This document shows positions 1-8,382 of a stretch of DNA of 9,047 bases, in pieces. The stretch is from Candidatus Gallimonas intestinigallinarum (GTDB taxonomy: Bacteria; Bacillota_A; Clostridia; Christensenellales; Borkfalkiaceae). Where the stretch lies: positions 1-9,047 of the forward strand of contig DXBS01000015.1 of the NCBI GenBank assembly GCA_019116405.1, given 5' to 3'. The notes beneath the pieces are model-generated. The model was given only the letters and a program-made list of their open reading frames with translations. It was not told the origin of the DNA and searched no databases. Both the position numbers and the translations under genes were made by a program. Every line of letters begins with the position of its first letter. Positions within the stretch are counted from its first letter, which is position 1.

Positions 1-71
1 CGCGCACGGGCATTCTCAGGAGAGGGACGCCCCGCCGCCTGCCGCGCGCAGCGGCCCGCTCCGCCCGGGAT

Positions 72-419
<348 letters not shown>

Positions 420-1196
420 CTAGACGAGACAGTCGGGCGAGCCGACGCCCATGAGATAGCGCGGGACGTCGGTGGGAAGCAGGGGCTGCAGATCGTCCAT
501 GATCTCATACATCAACGGCTTGGGCTCGCCGACGGACAGTCCGCCGATCGCGATGCCGTGTTTGACGAAGGGACGGCAGCGCTCCAGGCTCTCGCGGCGC
601 AGATCCTGATAGAAGTTGCCCTGGACGATGGGAAAGAGCGCCTGATGCTCGTTGTCGTGCGCTAAGTAACAGCGCTCCAGCCAGCGCCCCGTGCGCTCCA
701 TCGCGAGCCGAGCCTGCGCGTGGTCGTAGCCGTATTCGGAGCACTGGTCGAATGCCATGATGATATCCGAGCCCAAATTGTGCTGGATCTTCATGGCGAG
801 TTCGGGCGTAAAGGTATGACGGCTGCCGTCCACATGGGAGGAAAAAGTGACACCGTCGTCCGTTATTTTATTGAGCGAGGCGAGCGAAAAGACCTGAAAT
901 CCGCCGCTGTCCGTGAGGATGGGCCTGTCCCAGTTCATAAACTTGTGCAGTCCGCCCGCCCGCGCGATGAGTTCGTCGCCCGGGCGCATATATAAATGAT
1001 AGGTGTTGGACAGGATGATCTGCGAGCCGATCTCCTTGAGGTCTTTGGGCAGCATGCCCTTGACCGTCGCCTGCGTGCCGACTGGCATATAGACGGGCGT
1101 CTCGATATCGCCGTGCGGGGTATGAAAGATCCCCGCGCGCGCCCCCGTCTCAGGGTCGACTTTCTGAAGTTCAAAAGAAAAATATTGGTTGTTCAT
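420..1196 (-). CDS. tgt: Tgt N-terminal fragment (258 aa before the TAG)
   Basis: This is the stretch that would be translated from the tgt start if the TAG terminates. It ends in [10 protein letters not shown]. It keeps most of the TIM-barrel and the substrate-binding aspartates 96 and 150, but lacks the nucleophilic Asp, the zinc-binding Cys3-His site and the last barrel strand and helix. From family knowledge, such a product should not catalyse base exchange and would probably fold poorly. Confidence 0.6.
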   Translation of the reverse strand: MNNQYFSFELQKVDPETGARAGIFHTPHGDIETPVYMPVGTQATVKGMLPKDLKEIGSQIILSNTYHLYMRPGDELIARAGGLHKFMNWDRPILTDSGGFQVFSLASLNKITDDGVTFSSHVDGSRHTFTPELAMKIQHNLGSDIIMAFDQCSEYGYDHAQARLAMERTGRWLERCYLAHDNEHQALFPIVQGNFYQDLRRESLERCRPFVKHGIAIGGLSVGEPKPLMYEIMDDLQPLLPTDVPRYLMGVGSPDCLV

Positions 1197-1210
1197 AAAA
1201 AAGTTCCTTT

Positions 1211-1250
1211 TCGCGCCAATCTTTTTGCAAAGGCAAAAATCTTGGCGCGA
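1211..1250. repeat. Near-perfect 40-base hairpin in the tgt leader
   Basis: An 18-base arm (1211-1228) pairs with 1233-1250 apart from a two-base internal mismatch, around the loop AAAG. It ends about 15 bases before the tgt ATG, directly next to the AGGAAC ribosome site. An 8-base direct repeat AAAGTTCC flanks it (1200-1207 and 1279-1286); the inner copy contains the complement of the ribosome site. It could act as a leader hairpin, or be a small inserted palindrome. It resembles the hairpin at 8902-8942 in length and in the central GCAAAGGC. Confidence 0.7.
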
Positions 1251-1290
1251 TTTGAGGGCTTAGGCGCAATTCCGTATTAAAGTTCCAAAA

Positions 1291-1457
1291 GCCTTCTCCC
1301 CGGGGAGAAGGTGGACGCGCAGAGGACGGATGAGGGGTTCCATAATTATGAAAAGCATTTTCCGCCAAATACCAAACAAAAAGCAAACTGTGTGCCGCCA
1401 TTCCCCTCATCCGTCTTGCGCCTTTCGGCGCAAGACACCTTCCCCCGAGGGGGAAGG
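1291..1457. repeat. Nested palindromic element (MITE/REP-like), possible bidirectional terminator
   Basis: The left end is a perfect 20-base palindrome (1292-1311). The right end is a matching hairpin, CCTTCCCCC (1438-1446) with GGGGGAAGG (1449-1457). Inside these, ACGGATGAGGGG (1326-1337) is exactly inverted at 1403-1414, and the right arm holds another perfect 10-base stem, 1413-1422 with 1427-1436. The centre includes the palindrome CATAATTATG (1341-1350). The element is therefore a pair of imperfect terminal inverted repeats around an AT-rich core. A T-run follows each outer hairpin (CTGTTTTT on the + strand, CTTTT on the - strand), so it may stop transcription both ways. It begins 6 bases past the stop codon of the endonuclease gene. 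Whether it is multicopy in the genome cannot be seen here. Confidence 0.75.
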
Positions 1458-1463
1458 CTGTTT

Positions 1464-1748
1464 TTATGTTCTGCGGCGCTCTTCTATCTCCCGAAGGATA
1501 TCCTGACAGACGCCTTCAATATTTTCCGCAATCTGCAAGTTGGAATACCGCAATACTTTTACGCCCCGTTCCGCGCAATAGCAATCGCGCAGACCGTCCT
1601 TTTGTTCCCCTTCCTCCGAAAAATGCTGACTGCCATCCAATTCGATCGCAATTCCTGCTGACGCACAATAAAAATCAAGGATACACTGCCCGAAAACTTT
1701 TTGCCGATGAAAGGTAACGGGAAGATTTTTGAAAAAATCATACCACAA
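1464..1748 (-). CDS. DUF559 / VSR-like endonuclease domain protein, 5' end uncertain
   Basis: The protein matches the small DUF559 family (restriction-endonuclease-like fold, related to very-short-patch-repair endonucleases). Visible hallmarks are LWYDFFKNLPV.FHRQK, LDFYC (residues 24-28) and the core motif IELDGSQHF (35-43), then a VLRYSN strand and a helical C-terminus (EGVCQDILREIEE). Natural substrates of the family are not established. The start is doubtful: the frame is open back to 1784 and reads KTQARQRDAPRH before LWYDFF, but contains no ATG or GTG; the only candidate is TTG at 1748. Relatives normally have some 20 more N-terminal residues, so the 5' end may be lost. Base composition is visibly more AT-rich than the neighbouring genes, and the gene separates queA from tgt, both suggesting acquisition by transfer. 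It may be a decaying gene. Confidence 0.7.
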   Translation of the reverse strand: MWYDFFKNLPVTFHRQKVFGQCILDFYCASAGIAIELDGSQHFSEEGEQKDGLRDCYCAERGVKVLRYSNLQIAENIEGVCQDILREIEERRRT

Positions 1749-1829
1749 ATGCCGTGGCGCATCTCTTTGTCGCGCTTGCGTTTTTTAGTATGAACGGGAG
1801 TGCGTAAGCTCGACGAACGATTGCGAAGT
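1749..1829. other. Spacer between queA and the endonuclease gene
   Basis: These 81 bases hold no recognisable promoter, terminator or complete coding start. The part next to the endonuclease (to 1784) continues its frame and looks like the remnant of its N-terminus. The rest probably belongs to the inserted segment, because queA and tgt are normally adjacent. Confidence 0.4.
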
Positions 1830-2867
1830 TTAGAGGATGAGACAAGCGTCGCCGAAGGAGAAGAAGCGGTACCTCTCCTCCACCGCCACCCGATAGACCT
1901 CGAGCATCTCTTCCCGCGAACAGAGCGCAGAAACGAGCATTAAAAGAGTGCTTTCGGGCAGGTGGAAATTGGTGATGAGCGCGTCCACGCACTTGAACTT
2001 GTAGGGCGGGTAGATGAAGATTTCCGTGTTCCCCTTGCAGGCGTGCAGGTATCCGTCTATGCCTGCGACCGTCTCCAGCGTGCGCACGCTCGTCGTGCCG
2101 ACGCAGATGACGCGCCGCCCCTCTCTTTTGGCGCGGTTGACGATGTCCGCCGCCTCCTCGCCCACCTCGTAGTACTCGGAGTGCATCTTGTGATCGAGGA
2201 CGTTTTCCTCCTTGACGGGGCGGAAGGTCCCCAGCCCGACGTGCAGCAGCACTTCGGCGATCTCCACGCCCTTCGCCTTAATGCGCTCTAAAAGCTCGGG
2301 CGTAAAGTGGAGCCCCGCGGTGGGCGCGGCGGCAGAGCCGTTCTCCCTGGAGTACACTGTCTGATAGCGCTCGGGATCCTTGAGTTTTTCGTGGATATAG
2401 GGCGGAAGCGGCATCGTTCCCACGCGCGATAGGACGTCCTCAAACGCGCCCTCGTACGCAAATTTTACGATACGTTCCCCCGAATCTGTGACGGAGATGA
2501 CGTCCAGGGACAGCTCCTCGTTGACGACGAGGCGGGTGCCGGGACGGCACTTTTTGCCGGGCCGCACGAGCACTTCCCAGGTATCGAGCGCGAGGCGCTT
2601 TAGAAGCAGGACTTCGACCGCGCCGCCGTACACGGTATGCGCGTACAGCCTTGCAGGCAGCACGCGCGTGCGGTTTACGACCAGAACGTCCCCCGCCTTT
2701 AAGTAGTCGATGACGTCGCGGAAGATCTTGTGTTCGATTTCGTGCGTATCCCTGTGATAGATGAGCAGACGCGAGGAATCGCGCGGCTCGGCGGGCGTCT
2801 GCGCGATGAGTTCCTCGGGCAGATCGTAATAGAAATCACTTTTTTTGAGCGTTGTTTGCTGTTGCAT
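1830..2867 (-). CDS. queA: S-adenosylmethionine:tRNA ribosyltransferase-isomerase
   Basis: QueA transfers and isomerises the ribosyl group of S-adenosylmethionine onto preQ1 in tRNA to give epoxyqueuosine, the step after Tgt. Family features in order are [22 protein letters not shown] at the N-terminus, [15 protein letters not shown], the [12 protein letters not shown] segment, [35 protein letters not shown] and the C-terminal [12 protein letters not shown]. Length (345 aa) is normal. An ATG at 2873 overlaps the ruvB stop (ATGA), but the GGAGG sits only one base before it. The ATG two codons later, at 2867, lies seven bases from that GGAGG and is the better start. VNRTR has Arg where many relatives have Asp or Asn. 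It is co-transcribed with ruvB. If tgt is truly dead, QueA has no modified-tRNA substrate unless another Tgt exists. Confidence 0.95.
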   Translation of the reverse strand: MQQQTTLKKSDFYYDLPEELIAQTPAEPRDSSRLLIYHRDTHEIEHKIFRDVIDYLKAGDVLVVNRTRVLPARLYAHTVYGGAVEVLLLKRLALDTWEVLVRPGKKCRPGTRLVVNEELSLDVISVTDSGERIVKFAYEGAFEDVLSRVGTMPLPPYIHEKLKDPERYQTVYSRENGSAAAPTAGLHFTPELLERIKAKGVEIAEVLLHVGLGTFRPVKEENVLDHKMHSEYYEVGEEAADIVNRAKREGRRVICVGTTSVRTLETVAGIDGYLHACKGNTEIFIYPPYKFKCVDALITNFHLPESTLLMLVSALCSREEMLEVYRVAVEERYRFFSFGDACLIL

Positions 2868-2869
2868 GT

Positions 2870-3916
2870 TCATTCCTCCGTGTCAAAGACGGAGAGCTGT
2901 CTTTTTGCACTTTCGGGCATCCTGACGCCCATGTGCTCGTAGGCATCCTTCAGGCACACCCTGCCGCGCGGCGTGCGCGCAATGAAGCCCAGCTGAAGAA
3001 GGTAGGGCTCGTAGACGTCCTCGATGGTCGCGACATCCTCGTTGATGGTCGCCGCCAGCGTATCCAGCCCCGCGGGACCGCCGTTGAACTTGAAAATGAG
3101 CGCGCGCAGCAGGTTCCTGTCCGTCTCGTCCAGACCAAGTTCGTCGATCTCCATGCGGGCAAGGGCACGGCGGGCGTCCTCCTTTGTGACGATATCGCTG
3201 CCCGCGACGACGGCAAAATCCCGGACCCGTTTTAAGAGCCGGTTGGCAATGCGCGGCGTACCGCGCGAGCGGCGGGCGATCTCGTGCGCGCCGTCCTCTT
3301 CGATGCCGATGCCCAGCGTGCGCGCCGAGCGGGTGACGATGCGCTTGAGCTCTTCGGGCGTGTACATGTCCAGACGGCACATGATGCCGAACCTGTCCCG
3401 CAGCGGCGAAGAAAGCATGCCCGCGCGCGTCGTCGCGCCAATTAACGTGAATTGCTTTAAGGAAAAGCGGATATTGCGCGCAGAAGGCCCCTTGCCGACG
3501 ATAATATCGAGGGCGTAGTCCTCCATGGCGGAATATAAAATCTCCTCCACTGCGTGGTTGAGGCGGTGGATCTCGTCGATGAACAGCACGTCGCCGTCGT
3601 TGAGGTTGGTCAAAATCGCGGCAAGGTCGCCCGAGCGCTCGATCGCGGGGCCGCTCGTGAGTTTAATCTGCGTGCCCATCGTGTTGGCGATGATGTGCGC
3701 GAGCGTCGTCTTGCCCAGCCCGGGCGGGCCATAGAGAAGGACGTGATCGAGCGCTTCGCCGCGCGATTTTGCCGCCTCCATGTAGACGGAAAGATTTTGT
3801 TTGACTTTGTCCTGCCCGACGTACTCCGAAAGCGTCTTGGGGCGCAGGATATTTTCCTCCGCATCCAGTTCGCCCCTGGTGCTCGAAAGCAGTCTCTCTT
3901 CGCCGAATTCGTCCAT
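2870..3916 (-). CDS. ruvB: Holliday junction branch migration ATPase RuvB
   Basis: RuvB is the hexameric AAA+ motor that drives branch migration together with RuvA. Walker A GPPGLGKT lies at residues 63-70, Walker B LFIDEIH at 111-117, sensor 1 TLIGATTR at 157-164, the arginine finger in LRDRFG (Arg173) and sensor 2 in [14 protein letters not shown] (217-230). The C-terminal winged-helix DNA-binding domain includes [12 protein letters not shown] (277-288) and ARTPRGR (313-319). At 348 aa it is complete. The start ATG is one base after the ruvA stop, with GAGAGGA upstream. The TGA stop overlaps an alternative queA ATG. It is part of the ruvCAB-queA operon and should be translationally coupled. 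Confidence 0.98.
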   Translation of the reverse strand: MDEFGEERLLSSTRGELDAEENILRPKTLSEYVGQDKVKQNLSVYMEAAKSRGEALDHVLLYGPPGLGKTTLAHIIANTMGTQIKLTSGPAIERSGDLAAILTNLNDGDVLFIDEIHRLNHAVEEILYSAMEDYALDIIVGKGPSARNIRFSLKQFTLIGATTRAGMLSSPLRDRFGIMCRLDMYTPEELKRIVTRSARTLGIGIEEDGAHEIARRSRGTPRIANRLLKRVRDFAVVAGSDIVTKEDARRALARMEIDELGLDETDRNLLRALIFKFNGGPAGLDTLAATINEDVATIEDVYEPYLLQLGFIARTPRGRVCLKDAYEHMGVRMPESAKRQLSVFDTEE

Positions 3917-3917
3917 G

Positions 3918-4523
3918 TCACATTCCTCTCAACGCCGCCGCGATGACCTCTTCGACGGTCACGGCGCCCGCGGCCTTGGCGCGCTCGACGGCGCGCGTGC
4001 TCTCCTGACGGGTAAAGCCCAGATTCATGAGCGCGGCGACGGCGTCCTCGTCCTCCTGCGCCTTGGGCACGGCGGTGATGCGCGCCTCCGCTCCGTCCCC
4101 GCCCAACAGCTCGTCCGCGGAGATTTTGCCGTGCAGTTCCAGAACAATGCGCTCCGCCGTCTTTTTGCCCAACCCCTTGACGGAGGTGAGCCGCTTGACG
4201 TCCGCCGTGTAGATCGCCTCGGTGAGGTCGGCGGGACGCAGCGTGGAGAGCGCCGCAATGGCAAGCTTTGCCCCCACGCCCTGCACACTGATCAGGCGCA
4301 GAAAGAGTTCCTTTTCCTTGAGGTCGGCAAAGCCGTAGAGTGCGATGCCCTGCTCGGACACCTGCAAATAGGTGTAGACTTCGCCCTCGTCGTCCTTCTT
4401 CACGCCCGAAAGGCGGGCGAATGCCGCGCCCGAACAGATGACTTCATACCCCACGCCGCCCACGTCGAGCAGCACGCTCTCGGGCGCGAGAAAGCGCACC
4501 CTGCCGCGCAAATATCCTATCAT
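3918..4523 (-). CDS. ruvA: Holliday junction branch migration complex subunit RuvA
   Basis: RuvA binds four-way junctions as a tetramer and recruits RuvB. The 201-residue protein shows the N-terminal OB-fold ([24 protein letters not shown], about 1-65), two helix-hairpin-helix motifs ([12 protein letters not shown], 77-88; [15 protein letters not shown], 112-126), an acidic flexible linker (about 136-160) and the C-terminal RuvB-binding three-helix domain ([16 protein letters not shown] to the end). The start codon overlaps the ruvC stop by one base (TAATG), with GGAG eight bases upstream. A longer upstream open frame exists but is only the antisense-type extension inside ruvC. Confidence 0.97.
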   Translation of the reverse strand: MIGYLRGRVRFLAPESVLLDVGGVGYEVICSGAAFARLSGVKKDDEGEVYTYLQVSEQGIALYGFADLKEKELFLRLISVQGVGAKLAIAALSTLRPADLTEAIYTADVKRLTSVKGLGKKTAERIVLELHGKISADELLGGDGAEARITAVPKAQEDEDAVAALMNLGFTRQESTRAVERAKAAGAVTVEEVIAAALRGM

Positions 4524-5020
4524 TATTTTACTCCGAACAAAATTCCGAATCTGCTGGTAAAGGCGTGGCAGAGCGCGACGCCGAGGGCGTCCGCCGCATC
4601 GTCCGGGCGCGGGGGCTTGGGAAGGCGCAGGTGCGCCGCCACGACGCGCTGCATCTGCCCCTTGTCCGCGCCGCCGTAGCCGGTGAGCGCCTGCTTGATC
4701 TGGTTGGGCGTGTACTCGAAGATGCGCCCGCACCGCTTGTTGCAGGTGAGCAGGATGACGCCGCGCGCCTGCGCGACCGCGATGCCCGTGGTCACGTTTT
4801 TGGAGAAGAACAGCTCCTCGAGCGCCGCTTCCTCGGGGTGAAACTTGTCGAACAGAGCATTCACGCCCTCTTCGAGGATACACAGCCGCACGGCGAGATT
4901 CTCACTCGGCGGGGTTCTGACGACGCCGTAGTCGACGGCGGTGCAGTTCCCGCGCGCGTCCTTTTCGATGACGCCGTACCCCATTGTGCCGATGCCGGGG
5001 TCCAGCCCTAAAATGATCAT
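4523..5020 (-). CDS. ruvC: Crossover junction endodeoxyribonuclease RuvC
   Basis: RuvC is the dimeric resolvase that nicks Holliday junctions symmetrically. The 165 residues contain the four catalytic acidic residues in their usual places: Asp7 in MIILGLDPG, Glu68 in AALEELFF, and Asp141 and Asp144 in DDAADAL. The RNase H-like fold begins at MIILGLDPG, which fixes the start at 5020; the reading frame is open far upstream but that part has no family similarity. No Shine-Dalgarno sequence precedes the ATG, and the promoter -10 box ends only six bases before it, so the mRNA is probably leaderless. It is the first gene of ruvCAB-queA. Confidence 0.97.
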   Translation of the reverse strand: MIILGLDPGIGTMGYGVIEKDARGNCTAVDYGVVRTPPSENLAVRLCILEEGVNALFDKFHPEEAALEELFFSKNVTTGIAVAQARGVILLTCNKRCGRIFEYTPNQIKQALTGYGGADKGQMQRVVAAHLRLPKPPRPDDAADALGVALCHAFTSRFGILFGVK

Positions 5021-5026
5021 ACGTTT

Positions 5027-5056
5027 ATTGTACCCCAAAGGGCGGCGTCCTGTCAA
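5027..5056 (-). promoter_or_regulatory. SigA promoter for ruvC operon
   Basis: On the - strand TTGACA (5056-5051) and TACAAT (5032-5027) are separated by 18 bases. The expected transcription start is about 5021-5019, on top of the ruvC ATG (5020). It is likely the main promoter for ruvC, ruvA, ruvB and queA. Confidence 0.8.
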
Positions 5057-5095
5057 GAAATTTGCGCGCCGCGCGGGCGTTTCCCCCGAAAGCGC

Positions 5096-5124
5096 TTGCC
5101 TTCTGCGCGGAAATATTGTACAAT
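5096..5124 (+). promoter_or_regulatory. SigA promoter for argH
   Basis: TTGCCT (5096-5101) and TACAAT (5119-5124) lie 17 bases apart. Start of transcription is expected near 5131, giving a leader of about 44 bases. It is divergent from the ruvC promoter, the two -35 boxes being about 40 bases apart. No clear ARG-box operator was recognised. Confidence 0.7.
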
Positions 5125-5174
5125 GAACGTACCCTGCGGGTCTGAAACCGCGAGGACAACACGAGGTCAACACG

Positions 5175-6548
<1,374 letters not shown>

Positions 6549-6556
6549 CAATTTGG

Positions 6557-6585
6557 CGGTGCGCCCCCGGGCGCGCCGTTTTTTT
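6557..6585 (+). terminator. Intrinsic terminator after argH
   Basis: A 10-base-pair GC-rich stem (6557-6566 with 6569-6578, including one G-U pair) is followed by seven Ts (6579-6585). It starts 8 bases after the argH stop codon and separates argH from ilvBN. Confidence 0.9.
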
Positions 6586-6604
6586 CGTCCCGCGCCCGCC
6601 CTCG

Positions 6605-6686
6605 TTAGATAATTCCGTTTGCGGCAATGCAAGAAAGGAATGCTCCGAAATTGCGTCCGCCCCTTGACAAAGCCGGCATTATCTAA
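6605..6686. repeat. 82-base inverted-repeat element overlapping the ilvB promoter
   Basis: TTAGATAAT (6605-6613) is repeated in perfect inversion at 6678-6686, and the match extends to 13 bases with one mismatch (CCG/CGG). A shorter GCAAT/ATTGC pair is nested inside. The right arm fills the spacer just before the ilvB -10 box, and the -35 box lies within the element. It could be an operator pair that loops, or a MITE-like insertion that brought the promoter. Confidence 0.55.
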
Positions 6687-6692
6687 TATAAT
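6664..6692 (+). promoter_or_regulatory. Consensus SigA promoter for ilvBN
   Basis: A perfect TTGACA (6664-6669) and a perfect TATAAT (6687-6692) are spaced by 17 bases. Transcription should start near 6699, leaving a leader of only about 24 bases. That is too short for a T-box or peptide attenuator. It also rules out the upstream in-frame ATG at 6619 as the ilvB start. Confidence 0.9.
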
Positions 6693-6723
6693 GAAAAGAA
6701 CCATACTCGCAAGGGGGAACTTT

Positions 6724-8382
6724 ATGAAACGAATCGGAGCGGAGATCCTCATCGAATGTCTCAAAGAGCAGGGAGTGACCACCGTATTCGGCTATCCCGG
6801 CGGGACGGTGCTCGATATCTACGACGCCCTCTACCGCGACGGGACGATCGAACACGTCATCACCTCGCACGAACAGGGCGCGGCGCACGCGGCGGACGGC
6901 TGGGCGCGCGTCACGGGCAAGACGGGCGTCGTCATCGCCACGAGCGGTCCCGGGGCCACCAACCTCGTCACGGGCATCGCGACGGCGTACATGGATTCCA
7001 TTCCCGTCGTCGCCATCACGGGCAACGTGGGCGCAAGCATGCTGGGGCGCGACTCCTTCCAGGAGATCGATATCTTCGGCATCACCCTGCCCATCACCAA
7101 ACACAACTATATCGTCAAGGACGTCAAGGACCTTGCGGGCGTCGTCCGCGAGGCGTTCCTGATTGCCAACTCGGGCAGAAAGGGCCCCGTGCTCATCGAC
7201 ATTCTGAAGAACGTGCAGAGCGACACGGCAGATTATGAGCCGCAAAAGCCCGTTCCCGTGCGCAAGAAGGCGGTCCCGCCGCGCGAACTGGAGGCGGCGG
7301 CTCGCGCCATCGCAAAGGCGCAGCGCCCGCTCATCATGGTGGGCGGCGGCGTCATCGCGTCCGAGGCGGCTGCCGAGGCGCGCGCCCTCGCCGAGCGCCT
7401 CCGGGCGCCCGTTGCCTCCACGCTCATGGGGCTTGGCGCCTTCCCTGCTTCCCACCCGCTGTTTGCGGGCATGATGGGCATGCACGGCACCGCGACGGCG
7501 GCAAAGCTGTGCATGGAGAGCGACTGCATCATCGCACTCGGAACCCGTTTTTCCGACCGCGTCGCGCTCAACCGCGACAAGTTCGCCGCGGGCAAGACGG
7601 TCGTCCAGCTGGAGATCGACGAAGCTGAGATCGATAAGAACGTGGGCGTCACCTACGGCATCCTCGGCGACGTGAAGGAGTCGCTCACGACGCTCATCCC
7701 CATGCTGCCCGAAGTAAAGGAACGCGCCTTTGTAAAGACGCTCGGGAACTACCGCGCACAGGAAAAGGCGACGGCAAAGCCCCTGGAGCTCGGACACAAG
7801 GTGCTCCTCGAGGCGGCAAAGCTTGCCAAAGAGTCCATCGTCGTCACCGACGTCGGCCAGCACCAGATGTGGACGGCGCAGTACTACCCCATCGAAAAGC
7901 CGCGCACTTTCTGCACAAGCGGCGGCCTGGGGACAATGGGTTACGGTCTTGGCGCCGCGATCGGCGCGGCAAAGGCGACGGGCAAGCACGTCATCCTCGT
8001 GACGGGCGACGGGTGCTTCAACATGAACCTCAACGAACTCTCCACCGCCGTCACGCATGAGCTGCCCATCACCATTCTTTTGATGAACAACCACGCGCTG
8101 GGCATGGTGCGCCAGTGGCAGAAGCTGTTCTACGGCAACCGCTTCTCGCAGACGGACGTGCGCAAGCGCACCGACTACGTCAGGTTCGCAGAGAGCTTCG
8201 GCGCCGTGGGACTCGCCATTGAGAAGGACGAAGATATCGTGCCCGTGCTCACGAAGGCGCTTGCGACGCAGACCCCCGTTCTGGTGGACTGCCGCATCAG
8301 CAACGACGAGAACGTTCTGCCCATGATCAAGCCCGGGCAGACGTACGACACCATCATCACCGACTGGGAGGCGAGAGAATGA
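6724..8382 (+). CDS. ilvB: Acetolactate (acetohydroxy acid) synthase, catalytic large subunit
   Basis: The enzyme condenses pyruvate with pyruvate or 2-oxobutyrate, the first common step of valine, leucine and isoleucine synthesis, using thiamine diphosphate, Mg and FAD. The 552 residues show FGYPGG (22-27), the catalytic Glu50 in SHEQGAAHAADG, TSGPGATNLVTG (73-84), SFQEIDI (111-117), the central FAD-binding domain, and the thiamine-diphosphate motif GDGCFNMN...NN (428-456, Asp429 and Asn456). MVRQWQ with Trp465 is specific to acetohydroxy acid synthases and argues against a catabolic acetolactate synthase, as does the adjacent ilvN. The start at 6724 follows AGGGGGA by about six bases; the frame is open to 6619, but that part lies before the transcription start. 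Confidence 0.97.
   Translation: MKRIGAEILIECLKEQGVTTVFGYPGGTVLDIYDALYRDGTIEHVITSHEQGAAHAADGWARVTGKTGVVIATSGPGATNLVTGIATAYMDSIPVVAITGNVGASMLGRDSFQEIDIFGITLPITKHNYIVKDVKDLAGVVREAFLIANSGRKGPVLIDILKNVQSDTADYEPQKPVPVRKKAVPPRELEAAARAIAKAQRPLIMVGGGVIASEAAAEARALAERLRAPVASTLMGLGAFPASHPLFAGMMGMHGTATAAKLCMESDCIIALGTRFSDRVALNRDKFAAGKTVVQLEIDEAEIDKNVGVTYGILGDVKESLTTLIPMLPEVKERAFVKTLGNYRAQEKATAKPLELGHKVLLEAAKLAKESIVVTDVGQHQMWTAQYYPIEKPRTFCTSGGLGTMGYGLGAAIGAAKATGKHVILVTGDGCFNMNLNELSTAVTHELPITILLMNNHALGMVRQWQKLFYGNRFSQTDVRKRTDYVRFAESFGAVGLAIEKDEDIVPVLTKALATQTPVLVDCRISNDENVLPMIKPGQTYDTIITDWEARE

Noticed and set aside
1..71. Possible start of the next operon gene (such as yajC) on the - strand, ATG at 13-11
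   Set aside because: Only four codons are inside the window and no convincing Shine-Dalgarno sequence precedes the ATG. The stretch also has a weak 5-bp GC stem (41-55) without a T-run, so neither gene nor terminator can be supported.
420..422. General reassignment of TAG as a sense codon in this organism
   Set aside because: About 2,400 other codons of clear genes contain no in-frame TAG; a reassigned code would be expected to show more.
1291..1457. CRISPR-like array
   Set aside because: The repeats are inverted and nested, not direct repeats with regular spacers, and no cas gene is nearby.
1311..1661. + strand open frame across the palindromic element and the endonuclease gene
   Set aside because: Its sequence simply translates the repeat and the reverse of the DUF559 gene; no ribosome site and no family match.
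6619..6723. Longer ilvB start at ATG 6619 (35 extra residues)
   Set aside because: It lies upstream of the consensus promoter and has no ribosome site; family alignment begins at MKRIGAEIL (6724).
6679..8094. 471-codon open frame on the - strand opposite ilvB
   Set aside because: Antisense shadow caused by high GC at third codon positions; Arg/Asp/His-rich composition and no domain recognised, whereas the + strand is clearly IlvB.
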